Part shown: positions 17,658 to 26,969 of the stretch, piece by piece | How positions within the stretch are numbered: position 1 is the first letter of the stretch | How the letters are laid out: every line of letters begins with the position of its first letter | DNA from: Antarcticibacterium flavum | GTDB taxonomy: Bacteria; Bacteroidota; Bacteroidia; Flavobacteriales; Flavobacteriaceae | Assembly: GCF_006159205.1 (NCBI RefSeq) | Contig: NZ_CP040812.1 | Location: 3,100,001 to 3,164,000, forward strand | Length of the DNA stretch: 64,000 nt | Reading direction: 5' to 3' | The notes under the pieces: model-generated | Database searches by the model: none | What the model was told of the DNA's origin: nothing | Seen by the model: only the letters and a program-made list of their open reading frames with translations | Translations under genes and position numbers: made by a program

Positions 17658-18161
17658 ATGGGGTACAGGGAAAAAACCATTGAGCATTTATACAGGATAT
17701 TGGCTAAAAATTATCAGGATGGCAGAGTGTATAAAAATGCTGCTGAGAATTCCAGGAAATTACATCACAAGAATTTTTTTCAAAAACTTGCATTGCAGAA
17801 AAAATCATTTTGCAAGAGAATAAAAAAAGAAATTGAAAAACTGCAGCAGGAAATACATTTTTTAGGAGAAGAGGCCCCGGTTAGAAATAACTGGAAAGAT
17901 AAGAACTCCCCCATACTACCGGTCTTTCGGTCTGAGCTTGATGGGTTAATTAAGGAATGTTATAGGAGAGAGAAGCAAAATGTTGGAATGTATAATAACA
18001 TGCTTTCAAAAATAAGCATGGGCCAGATACGGGAAATGTTGCTTTTTCAGAAGCATTCACTTCAGCTTATAATAAATGAGATCGAAGCCCTGGGGCTACG
18101 TATATACGATGAGAAGGATGAAAACTTCCGGTATGACCTGGGTTCCCGAAGGGTGAAATAA
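17658..18161 (+). CDS. Four-helix-bundle protein, DUF2383/PA2169-like
   Basis: A 167-residue basic, all-helical protein with no signal peptide. The start GYREKTIEHLYRILAKNYQD, the HKNFFQKLALQKKSFCKRI helix and the later CYRREKQNVGMYNNML helix follow the ferritin-like DUF2383 layout (two pairs of helices with Glu/His residues). The match is moderate and the function unknown. It has its own terminator. The gap before it (17446-17657, 212 bp) shows no TAnnTTTG match, so an alternative sigma factor or another promoter type is possible. Confidence 0.65.
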   Translation: MGYREKTIEHLYRILAKNYQDGRVYKNAAENSRKLHHKNFFQKLALQKKSFCKRIKKEIEKLQQEIHFLGEEAPVRNNWKDKNSPILPVFRSELDGLIKECYRREKQNVGMYNNMLSKISMGQIREMLLFQKHSLQLIINEIEALGLRIYDEKDENFRYDLGSRRVK

Positions 18162-18177
18162 TGCTATAAATAAAGAT

Positions 18178-18208
18178 AAACCTGAAAATGAATTTTTCAG
18201 GTTTTTTT
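18178..18208 (+). terminator. Intrinsic terminator
   Basis: AAACCTGAAAA pairs with TTTTCAGGTTT around a short loop, then a T run. It lies 16 bp after the DUF2383-like gene and shows that the ATG at 18188 is not the start of the next gene. Confidence 0.88.
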
Positions 18209-18229
18209 GTTGAATTAAAATCAGAAAAT

Positions 18230-19726
18230 ATGTTTACACAATCAATTTGGAATGCCTACGGGGTACAGCAGGACTTTTTTGAGCTTAAGAAAGATATCGA
18301 GGTAGAGGTGGCCATAGTAGGAGGGGGGATAACCGGTATTACCACGGCTATGCTGCTTAAGGAACAGGGCCGGGAAGTTGCCGTTTTTGAAGCAAGGGAA
18401 GTGGGTAAAGGAACTTCCTCCCACAGTACAGGGAATCTCTACTCAATAACAGACGAGCTTTTAAGTCCGCTTAAATCAAAGTATGATATAGATACCGTAC
18501 GGGAAGTAGTAGAGGCCAGAAAAAGTGCCGCCGGCCTAATTGAGCAGAGCATTGTAAAATATAAAATTGATTGTGATTATAAAAAGCAGCCGCTGTATTT
18601 ATTCAATACAGATGATAAGAAAGATATTGGACAGGAGCGGGAGATTGCCCGCGATGCCGGTTTGGAAATATTAAGTCTGCCGGATGATTTTCCGGTAGAA
18701 GCAAAAGAAGGTTTTAGTATCCAGGGCCAGGCGCAGTTTAATCCGTTGCTTTACATCCAGGGACTGGCTGCCGAGATCGAGGGTGGAAATTGTAATATTT
18801 ATGAAAATACCAGGGTTAGGAAAATTGAAGAAAAGGAGGGGCATTACCTGCTTCATACCACTTCAGGAGTTGTAAGGGCAAAATATGTTGTACAGGCAAC
18901 GCATACACCTAAAGGTGTAGAACTACAATATCATACCGTCCTTGGCCCGTACCGGGAATATGGTATCGCCGCAAAGCTTGACAATGATAATTATCCGGAA
19001 GGTATTTTTTGGGGTTACTTCAATGGCGATAAATATTCCTTTAGGTCTTATACCCGCAATGGGGAAAGTTACCTTCTGTGTGTAGGCAGGCCGCATAAGG
19101 TAGGCCAGGCGGTAGATAACAGGGAGCATATAAAGGAGCTCACAAGCTTTGCCCAAAACCACTTTGCCATAAAAGAGATCATTTGTAAATGGGGAGGTCA
19201 AAATTATAAACCTGCAGATCTTCTGCCATATATAGGAAGAAAAACATCCAATTCCAAGGAGCTTTTAGCTACCGGTTTTTCTACAGATGGCCTTGTGTAC
19301 GGTACCCTTTCAGCAATAATAAATACAGATATTATTGTAGGGAAAGAAAACCGATGGGAGGAAATGTTCAAAGCTTCGCGCCACCAACCGGGTAAGGCGG
19401 CCGGGAAGTTTGCGAAGGAGAATTTGGACGTGGCCTCACAAATGTTGAAGGATTGGCTTTTCAAAGGAGAAGATGCAGAGTTAAGCTCTATTCAACCAGG
19501 CGAGTCCAAAGTACTTGTAAGGGATAATAAGAAAGTAGCAGTACATAGAACCACTTCAGGAGAGCTGAAAGCATTTTCAGCAGTATGTACCCATATGGGG
19601 TGTGTAGTTAACTGGAACAATGCAGAAAAGTCCTGGGACTGTCCTTGTCATGGGACCAGATTTGATATGGATGGCGAGGTGCTGGAGGGGCCGGCATTTG
19701 AGCCATTGCCCCGAATAAAAGAATAG
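18230..19726 (+). CDS. FAD-dependent oxidoreductase fused to a C-terminal Rieske 2Fe-2S domain
   Basis: A 498-residue cytoplasmic protein. Residues about 25-390 form a DAO-type flavoprotein with the dinucleotide motif [17 protein letters not shown] and a [10 protein letters not shown] flavin loop. Residues about 410-498 are a Rieske domain with both ligand motifs, CTHMGC and CPCHGTRF. Proteins of this fusion type (Bacillus YhfW-like) are widespread but have no settled substrate. The Rieske cluster may pass electrons to or from the flavin. The start is the ATG at 18230; an earlier ATG (18188) lies inside a terminator hairpin. A decayed MBL-fold gene follows within 30 bp. Confidence 0.92.
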   Translation: MFTQSIWNAYGVQQDFFELKKDIEVEVAIVGGGITGITTAMLLKEQGREVAVFEAREVGKGTSSHSTGNLYSITDELLSPLKSKYDIDTVREVVEARKSAAGLIEQSIVKYKIDCDYKKQPLYLFNTDDKKDIGQEREIARDAGLEILSLPDDFPVEAKEGFSIQGQAQFNPLLYIQGLAAEIEGGNCNIYENTRVRKIEEKEGHYLLHTTSGVVRAKYVVQATHTPKGVELQYHTVLGPYREYGIAAKLDNDNYPEGIFWGYFNGDKYSFRSYTRNGESYLLCVGRPHKVGQAVDNREHIKELTSFAQNHFAIKEIICKWGGQNYKPADLLPYIGRKTSNSKELLATGFSTDGLVYGTLSAIINTDIIVGKENRWEEMFKASRHQPGKAAGKFAKENLDVASQMLKDWLFKGEDAELSSIQPGESKVLVRDNKKVAVHRTTSGELKAFSAVCTHMGCVVNWNNAEKSWDCPCHGTRFDMDGEVLEGPAFEPLPRIKE

Positions 19727-19751
19727 TTTTTTAAAAAAATTGGAAAGGGAG

Positions 19752-20163
19752 ATGCAGCAAAGTGAAGATCGGTTCACAGTGGAAAAGGGAAAGAGGTTAG
19801 GAACGATATATATTACTATACCAATCAAATAGTAAATATTATTATGATAGGGGAACCCGCCGGCGAAAGCCGGGTCCTGGTAGATGCCGGTATGGCCAAA
19901 AGTGGGGAGGGGATTATAAAGGTGGCAGAAAAGAGGTTCGGAAAGGGAAATAAACCTGCAGCCATCATTTTAACCCTTGGGCATTTTGACCACGTGGGAG
20001 GGCTGGTGTATTTCCTGGGTGAATGATCTATAGATATTTCCGGGGTTTTACAGGAATTACCCAAAGATAATACAGTTCACAGGCTTCCTGAATGGCAATG
20101 GATCCACGTGCCGGGACATGCTCCCGGGCAGGTTGCTTTATATAATCAGGCGGCAAAGATTTA
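19752..20163 (+). pseudogene. Metallo-beta-lactamase-fold hydrolase remnant
   Basis: Recognisable pieces of an MBL-fold hydrolase remain: GESRVLVDAGM, then LTLGHFDHVGGLVYFL, then after an in-frame TGA (20024-20026) WIHVPGHAPGQVALY and a TAG at 20161. Damage is of several kinds. The N-terminal part (from the ATG at 19752) and the core are in different frames. The metal motif HxHxDH has lost its first His (TLGHFDH). A stop codon interrupts it. The segment between the two metal motifs is far shorter than in the family. An intact copy may exist elsewhere; none is in the window. Confidence 0.8.
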
Positions 20164-20166
20164 GAA

Positions 20167-20203
20167 TAAAAAAAAGGGGCAGCCTTCGTTGGATGCCCCT
20201 TTC
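20167..20203. terminator. Terminator, mainly for gene A
   Basis: The stem AAGGGGCA/TGCCCCTT is followed on the minus strand by nine Ts and on the plus strand by TTCTTATT. It lies 20 bp after the stop of gene A. Confidence 0.8.
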
Positions 20204-20223
20204 TTATTCCTGTTTGGCGAGGG

Positions 20224-23200
20224 TTAGTTATTGATAATGATCTTCTTCTGCACCAAACCTCTTTCCGTGTAAAGTTTTACGGTATACACAGCTGAATTAT
20301 AGCTGCGTATTGGTAATCTCGTCTCCTTTTGAACCGGAAGGTTATAGAATTCTTCGATCACCTGTCCTGAAAGGCTATAAAGAAGGACGCTTTCAATTTT
20401 CAGAAGATCCGGGTTCTTTAAGACCAACTCCTGGTTGGTAGAGAGATAGAAAATATCCACCTTTCCATAATCTTTTTCAGGATCCAGTTTTTCGGGTTCT
20501 GTTTGATCCGGATTTTCGCCGCTACCAGGTTTGTCGGTTTCTTCTTCTTCCTCTTCCTCTTCATTCTCCTCGCCTTCATCTGGTAATTCTTGTTCCGTTT
20601 TAATTTGGAAGACTATAGCAAACCTATCAGAATAATATCCGGGTTCTATTTCAATTTCATAATTTCCTCCTCTTAGGTCAGAATATATGTCGCCTTCTTT
20701 GTCATATAAGAAAATGTCAAAATCATCTTCTATATTTTCAAGTTTATTGATGCTAATGGAAATGTCACCTTTTTCCTGAGTGTAAATCCCAAGAGGTAAG
20801 ATTCTGTCCGGGTTAAAGTCCGGCACTCCCTGGATTACGAACTCCCTTTTTCCAATCATCCAGAACATATCCTCCGGCGAATTATCATTGAGGGGTGCGT
20901 CATAGCCCAGGTCAAAACCGTCTGTGGTATTAGGATCTACCCCTACCAGAATTTGCCTGTTAAATTTCATTGGGGACTTAAAGTCCAAACGTATTTTTGA
21001 ACGGTCATCTGTTTTTTCTGATGACTTTGAATTCTGTTCCGGCCTTAAGAACAGGGCATTTCCTGTATTGCCGGTGCTTTCACGAACAAATGCCCGCTGG
21101 CTGTTCTTGAATTTCACATCCCCTCCATGAATTGTAATATTGCCTGCAATCTCCTCATCAAGTGTAGTATTAATAAAGAAGCCCTGGGCAACAGGAATAT
21201 ACCTTCCCGGGATCTTGTTGCTCTTTTGATCGTTGGCATTCACTCTTTGATCATTGGAAATTGCCGGTACCCCGTCTAGAAGATTCCTGGTAGCGTAACC
21301 CCCAATGTACTCCAGAAGTATATGAGATTTTCCCGCGAAATGATCCCAGAAATAGACTGCACCGTTGAATACATTCTTATCATTCTTTCCGCCGGTAACA
21401 TCCTTCAGGTTTTCCAGGATAAATGCATTCACATCTATGGCAGATGGGTATGGATTTCCTAAAAGGTAATTTTGATCTGTTCCAATTGTGAGGGCTATCG
21501 TTCCATTATTTGGTTTTCCTTTAAAGACATAATTCTGCCTGTCCTCTATAGCAGCATTCCCGGCAGTACCTTTCATGGTATAGCCTTCACCTGCAAGGAG
21601 AGTTCCTGTGCTTCCAATGTGCACCCACTCGCTATATACGTTGGCAGTTCCCCTAAATTTGTGTAACCAGTAATTGGAAATCTTTCTTGGGGTTGCAGGA
21701 GCACCATCTGCAAACTCATGCCAGGCACCAAAACTTAGCGGCTTTCCGTAATTAGATGTGGAAGAACCATCCATCATTACTCCTCCAATAGTGTAAGTGG
21801 AATTATTCGCCGCATCCTGGAGGGATACAGGTGAAGACCAGTAGTTATAGTTGAAACTATTGGCAGTACCCTGTTGGGCCCGTACGATATACCCCTTACT
21901 TAACTCTTCCAGGACACTTGTAATACTTTGCGGAAATTCTACTGTGGCATCGGTTATCTCAGCCGTAGTCTTTATATCGGTTTGGATAAGTTGTGATTCC
22001 CCTACCAGGTTAATATTTCCATTGAGCTTCAGGTAATGGGAAACCCTTAATGCCTGCCCGGAATTTTGCCAGTCTTCAGTATCACTTGGATTTGCAATTT
22101 TTAAGGTCCCACCTTCAGAAAGCAGTCCCAAAACATTGATGTCGTGTCCTCCTGAAGTGATATCATGGTTGATCTTTGCAATGTTCCAAAGGATGGGAGC
22201 TCCATTTATTCCAACATCATTAGGATATGTCCACCATTTTTTAAGGTCTTGGTTTCCGGAATTGATATCCCACGTAGCATTAGATTTCCACGGGCCCTCG
22301 CTGTCCGATTCATAAGGTAATGGAGCTGAATTCTTTTGTAGAGTTGTAATATTAATAAGCTTCCCCTTAATATCTCCTGTTCTTTCTCCAATTACATAAC
22401 CGTTTTCCACTTTATTCATGTGATAATAGCCTAAAAGATTGCTCCAGCTTAACATAATATCATCCTCGGGATTATCATTATCTTTGTTGTTTTCTCGAAT
22501 GTCAATGGGAATCTCCACTCCTCTTACGTTTCCATTATTATTCGTCAACCTTTGATTCATCATAAAGCGCAACTGTTCTGCAGTTAGCGCTGTTTTCCAT
22601 AGTCTTACTTCTTCTATCCATCCATGGAAATAATTTATTGGAACTAAGGGAGTTGAATTTTTATACATGGCTCCAATGACAAATGGAGATGCTACAGGTA
22701 TTGAGCTGCTCACTCCAGAACTATTTAGTTCTATACCATCAACATACAATTTAGCATTTGTCCCGTCAAAAGTACCGGCTATATGGTACCAGCGGTTGGT
22801 TTGTATTTTATGGGTAGTGTTTAGTGTAGTTCCATTGATACGGAATGTTGGTACCCCATTATTCACTATAATATCATACCCGCCAGAATTTAAATTCTCG
22901 GAATCTCTTTTTGAGAGTATGGTTTTTACACCATTAATACTATGGGGTTTAACCCATGCTTCTACAGTAAAAGCTCCATTGAGATTATAATTATTTTCAA
23001 AAGTAATGTGATCATCAACTCCATCAAAATCCAGTGTGCTACAAGCTTCAGGGAAAATTACGATTAGTTCGTCACTGTTTACGCAGCCATCCGAATTGGT
23101 TATGGTCCAAAGTAGTTTGTAAGTAGTTGATGCATCTCCTGTGAACTGGCTAGAGGGATCTGAAGTATCTGAAAGATTTCCGTTTTCACCTTCAACAATA

Positions 23201-24273
23201 GTCCAAACCCCAGTCTCTCCTTGAGCCACTGGCTCTGCTGCTAATCTCGTAGATAAAATACCGCATTGATCAAAAACTATGTCTTCCCCGGCATTAATAT
23301 TAATAGGATCAGGATTGATAATTGTAATGGAAACAGCAGTAGAAGAACAACCATTTGCAATACTAACCGTAAAAGAATAATTTCCTGCTGATAAACCTTC
23401 AGCGAGAAAGGTAATATTTTCTGAATTTTCCAATCGTTGAATTTCATTTCCATTAGAATCTGTCACAAAATAAGTATAATCAGGAGAGGTCACCTCGGGA
23501 ATAAATCCCCCAGCCACGGTTATACTGGCATTTCCATCTTCGCCTCCAAAACAAATAGGATGACTTAAGGTGGTTTCAATTATTTCAAGAGGAGTGGGTT
23601 GCAGTAAGATCATGCTCTCCTGGGCAGAACACCCATTAGCATCTGTTACAATTACAGAATATTCACCTTCGCTTAATCCCGTTGCAGTTTGTGTGGTTTG
23701 GCCGTTGCTCCAAAGGTATGTAAACGGCGCTGTCCCGGTATTTTCTGTGTGGTTTATGCGTATGGTACCATCATTACTTTCAAAACAGGAAAGATCTGTT
23801 TTCTCAAGGGTTATTACTGGTGAGGAGTTTATTTGAATCGTAATCTCATCTGAAATTTGCGGACATGGGTTATCATCTTGTGGAAGATCTGATGTTAAAG
23901 TTAAAGTGACGAATCCACGAATTATTTCCTCGGAGCTCGGAGTGTATACGGCATTAAGCGCCGCATTATGGGGTGCAAAGGAACCTGTTCCTCCAATCCA
24001 GGTTCCCGATGTTACAGATCCTGTAATTACTCCTTGTAATTCTATTTCACCAGCCTCAGCACAAATTGAAAAATCTTCTCCAGCATTTATGATACTTTCT
24101 GAAAATATAGTTACTGCTGTGGTTCCGATGGTAGGATCACAACCATAGGCATCGGTTACGGTTAGTGTATAAATTCCGGAGTCTTCTTCATTAACATTTT
24201 CTATAATAGGATTTTCTTCTGTAGATACTACTTCCCCATTTCCATTTGTCCAGGTAAATTGTATTGGTTGCCG
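20224..24273 (-). CDS. Gene A, fragment 3: LamG-like domain and T9SS type A sorting domain
   Basis: The C-terminal third of a giant secreted surface protein. The frame is open from the frameshift near 24274 to the TAA at 20224, with its first ATG at 23613. It holds two SprB-type repeats (NGCSAQES and NGCSSTAVS ends), a LamG/concanavalin-like domain beginning STLDFDGVDDHITF and ending GWIEEVRLWKTAL, a paralogous domain of about 500 residues shared with gene B (QGTANSFNYNYWSSPVS, GEGYTMKG, LIGN/LLGNPYPSAID), an acidic linker rich in Glu, and a T9SS type A sorting domain ending in KKIIINN. Without its upstream parts it has no signal peptide, so this fragment alone should not be exported. Confidence 0.85.
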   Translation of the reverse strand, partial: RQPIQFTWTNGNGEVVSTEENPIIENVNEEDSGIYTLTVTDAYGCDPTIGTTAVTIFSESIINAGEDFSICAEAGEIELQGVITGSVTSGTWIGGTGSFAPHNAALNAVYTPSSEEIIRGFVTLTLTSDLPQDDNPCPQISDEITIQINSSPVITLEKTDLSCFESNDGTIRINHTENTGTAPFTYLWSNGQTTQTATGLSEGEYSVIVTDANGCSAQESMILLQPTPLEIIETTLSHPICFGGEDGNASITVAGGFIPEVTSPDYTYFVTDSNGNEIQRLENSENITFLAEGLSAGNYSFTVSIANGCSSTAVSITIINPDPININAGEDIVFDQCGILSTRLAAEPVAQGETGVWTIVEGENGNLSDTSDPSSQFTGDASTTYKLLWTITNSDGCVNSDELIVIFPEACSTLDFDGVDDHITFENNYNLNGAFTVEAWVKPHSINGVKTILSKRDSENLNSGGYDIIVNNGVPTFRINGTTLNTTHKIQTNRWYHIAGTFDGTNAKLYVDGIELNSSGVSSSIPVASPFVIGAMYKNSTPLVPINYFHGWIEEVRLWKTALTAEQLRFMMNQRLTNNNGNVRGVEIPIDIRENNKDNDNPEDDIMLSWSNLLGYYHMNKVENGYVIGERTGDIKGKLINITTLQKNSAPLPYESDSEGPWKSNATWDINSGNQDLKKWWTYPNDVGINGAPILWNIAKINHDITSGGHDINVLGLLSEGGTLKIANPSDTEDWQNSGQALRVSHYLKLNGNINLVGESQLIQTDIKTTAEITDATVEFPQSITSVLEELSKGYIVRAQQGTANSFNYNYWSSPVSLQDAANNSTYTIGGVMMDGSSTSNYGKPLSFGAWHEFADGAPATPRKISNYWLHKFRGTANVYSEWVHIGSTGTLLAGEGYTMKGTAGNAAIEDRQNYVFKGKPNNGTIALTIGTDQNYLLGNPYPSAIDVNAFILENLKDVTGGKNDKNVFNGAVYFWDHFAGKSHILLEYIGGYATRNLLDGVPAISNDQRVNANDQKSNKIPGRYIPVAQGFFINTTLDEEIAGNITIHGGDVKFKNSQRAFVRESTGNTGNALFLRPEQNSKSSEKTDDRSKIRLDFKSPMKFNRQILVGVDPNTTDGFDLGYDAPLNDNSPEDMFWMIGKREFVIQGVPDFNPDRILPLGIYTQEKGDISISINKLENIEDDFDIFLYDKEGDIYSDLRGGNYEIEIEPGYYSDRFAIVFQIKTEQELPDEGEENEEEEEEEETDKPGSGENPDQTEPEKLDPEKDYGKVDIFYLSTNQELVLKNPDLLKIESVLLYSLSGQVIEEFYNLPVQKETRLPIRSYNSAVYTVKLYTERGLVQKKIIINN

Positions 24274-26969
24274 CCCCCTGTAATATTTGCATATAATTCT
24301 AAAGTTCCTCCACTACAGTGAGGTGAATTACTATCAGGATCTATGGAAAATACAATAGGCTCCAGGGTTCCAAATGATATATCATCTAGGCCGAAATCGT
24401 TTCCATCTCTTATAGTTTCTAAATTTATAATTTCAAGTACAGCCGAGGTTGCATTTCCAGAATTCCAAAAAGGGTTGCTGTAAAATTTAACCCATTCGCC
24501 GACAGGCCTTCCCCGAAGATCGGCAATAGAACCAGTGGCTTGACCATTAACACGGAATTGTAATCTTGCAGGGGTTTTTGGGTTAACATTCATCCCCCAG
24601 GCATTAAAATAATAATTGGTATTGGGCTGGATATTTTCAATGGTTTGTCTCCAGATCACCTTTCCTGTGCCGGGAGCTCCATTTATAATCATAAATCTAC
24701 CATTGCCAGTTGTATGATCTTTTCCATTAAAATCATTATGATAAGCCCTCGCATCTCTATCTACAGCAAAATCACCTTCCGGATATAGATCACCCGAACC
24801 TGTCCTGTTTCTATATTCCGTATAAAATCCTGAAGCACCGGCTTCAAAATCTCCATTAACAATTAATTCATCTGAAATATTTATGGAACCTGATCCTGTA
24901 CAACCAAACTCATCAATAACGGTAAGAGAGTAGGTTGACGCAATTTCTACTTCCAATTTTCTTCCTCTGCCCAAAATCTCACCCCCAGACTCCCACATAT
25001 AGGAAACATATTCATTATCGGATATCAATTCAATAAATCTTGAATCTCCACAATAATTAGGGGTAATTGTCACCGCTGGAGGTTGCCTTACAATTACTTT
25101 AACTGAATCACTACCAGGACATCCAGTTCCTGGATCAGTATAAGTGGCTGTATAAACGGTAGTTTGGGAAGGTGAAATATTTGTAGGATTTATTTCAGTA
25201 GAGGTCCATTCACTAACGTCAGCCGTCCATTCAACTTCTGGTGCCGCAGTTCCGGTTCCGGTAATAGAAAAATTATCAATTGCCCAATACCAATCATTAT
25301 TTGCATTGTGGTATCTAAATCTAATTTGAACATTTCTGAATCCAATTAAATTATTAATGGAATAGGTCCTTTTCATAAAATTATTCGCCTCACCATCACT
25401 AGATCTAAAATCATCTAATTCCAGCCATCCATTCCAGGTTCCACTATTTCTTTGTGTTCTAAATTCTAAATAACCCCTGTCATCAAGAGTTCCTCCGCCT
25501 CCGTCCTTATAAACATGCCAAAAACTTAATTCGAGGGAATTATAATTCTGGGTATTAAATGTTGGACTAACTAAATTTACATTACTAAAAGTTCCAGAGC
25601 TTGTATTACTGTTTACTAGAAAAAATTGAGAATTGTCATTTGATTGAAAATATGTAGTCTGTGGTTGGCAGCCAAAAAAAAGCTGTAACAAAGTACAAGT
25701 TGTAGCGGAAGCAACTTCTTCTTGGCTATTACCTAAACGCCAACGTCTATTGCTGTATTGTTGTTCTGTAGTCCAGCCATGACTGTTATTGTTGAAATTT
25801 GAATTTATTAGAACGGATGGGACATTGGATTCATTAGGAAATGACGTATTCGAAAATAAATTTACACTTCCTCCCGGACATATTTCTATTTCGTTACTCA
25901 CTGGGTTTTCTCCGGCTTTGGCAACTAAAACTTCTGTGTCAGGAGAGGGGGTTACTGTAACGGTAACATTATAAACCTGGGGATTTTCACAATTATTTGA
26001 AGCTAAAATATATCTATATGTCACACCCAAAATTTGATTGGTGGTATTAACCAAAGTTTCATTTATACCTCCTGTACCTGAAGTTGCATTATTACTAATT
26101 CCTTCTACAGCTGCTCTCGACCATTTGAAAATTGTCCCACCCGTCAAACTGGTTGGGGTATATTCAAAAGGAAGTCCACTGCAAATAGACCCGGCATTCA
26201 ATGCGCTGTTTAAAAGTGGGGTTGGTGTAACTGTTGTTTTAATTTGAGTGCTATAAAAACAGCCTGTAGGACTTACTAAATTAACATCGTAAACAACTTC
26301 AATTGGGTTTGTTGTAAAGTTTACTAATACTTCATTAATATTCCCTGATCCGCTATTTGGTGGAGTCGAAATACCCGAAATTTCAGCTCTGCTCCAATTA
26401 AATTCTGTTCCGGGAATATTACTGCTAAAGATATATTCAAAAGCGGTTTCTGAACAAAAACCTGGAACTTGTAATGCACTTGTCAATTGTGGTAAAGGGT
26501 TTTCAACAACCGTTACAGGCTTTATCACCGCACAACCACTATTTGTTGTTGCTTTGATATAATATGTGCCAGGGCCTACATTTTGAGGATTCTGTACACT
26601 ACTAGTAGCTGCTTCATTATTCCAGTAAGTTAATGCAAGGCCTGTGGTGGATCCAGCGGTGATATCAGCATTTGTGAGATCTACTTGAGCAGGAGAACAT
26701 ACCGTATCAGGATTGGTAATAACAAGTTCTGGTGTAGGATTCACAGTTACAATAACATTTACCGGCGCCCCTTCGCAGCCTTTTGCTACAGGAATCACTT
26801 TGTAGGTAACAGTTCCTGGTGTTGTTCCGGGATTTAAAAGGATTTGCTGGATTTTGTTCCCGGTGCCCTCACTTGCACCTGTAATTCCACCTGTTGAGGT
26901 AACAGTCCATTTAAAGGAGGTTCCAGAAACTGTACCTGTTAGATTAATGTTTGTAGACCCCCTGAACAA
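24228..26969 (-). CDS. Gene A, fragment 2: Ig/PKD-like repeats and carbohydrate-binding-like modules
   Basis: The middle third of gene A, 913 residues as an open frame. No signal peptide is present and the first native residues are those from about 26957. It contains repeated PKD/Ig-like modules with paired cysteines (VTVNPTPELVI-type linkers), a jelly-roll-like module (NFNNNSHGWTTEQQ to WYWAIDNFSITG) and another starting LIVNGDFEAGASGFYTEY. The end (QYNLPGQMEMGK) is out of frame. Reading on after adding one base at 24274-24278 gives the expected TWTNGNGEVV and joins fragment 3. Confidence 0.82.
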   Translation of the reverse strand: MFRGSTNINLTGTVSGTSFKWTVTSTGGITGASEGTGNKIQQILLNPGTTPGTVTYKVIPVAKGCEGAPVNVIVTVNPTPELVITNPDTVCSPAQVDLTNADITAGSTTGLALTYWNNEAATSSVQNPQNVGPGTYYIKATTNSGCAVIKPVTVVENPLPQLTSALQVPGFCSETAFEYIFSSNIPGTEFNWSRAEISGISTPPNSGSGNINEVLVNFTTNPIEVVYDVNLVSPTGCFYSTQIKTTVTPTPLLNSALNAGSICSGLPFEYTPTSLTGGTIFKWSRAAVEGISNNATSGTGGINETLVNTTNQILGVTYRYILASNNCENPQVYNVTVTVTPSPDTEVLVAKAGENPVSNEIEICPGGSVNLFSNTSFPNESNVPSVLINSNFNNNSHGWTTEQQYSNRRWRLGNSQEEVASATTCTLLQLFFGCQPQTTYFQSNDNSQFFLVNSNTSSGTFSNVNLVSPTFNTQNYNSLELSFWHVYKDGGGGTLDDRGYLEFRTQRNSGTWNGWLELDDFRSSDGEANNFMKRTYSINNLIGFRNVQIRFRYHNANNDWYWAIDNFSITGTGTAAPEVEWTADVSEWTSTEINPTNISPSQTTVYTATYTDPGTGCPGSDSVKVIVRQPPAVTITPNYCGDSRFIELISDNEYVSYMWESGGEILGRGRKLEVEIASTYSLTVIDEFGCTGSGSINISDELIVNGDFEAGASGFYTEYRNRTGSGDLYPEGDFAVDRDARAYHNDFNGKDHTTGNGRFMIINGAPGTGKVIWRQTIENIQPNTNYYFNAWGMNVNPKTPARLQFRVNGQATGSIADLRGRPVGEWVKFYSNPFWNSGNATSAVLEIINLETIRDGNDFGLDDISFGTLEPIVFSIDPDSNSPHCSGGTLELYANITGGGNQYNLPGQMEMGK

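Noticed and set aside
18188..18229. Upstream ATG for the FAD-Rieske gene
   Set aside because: It lies within the terminator hairpin of the previous gene.
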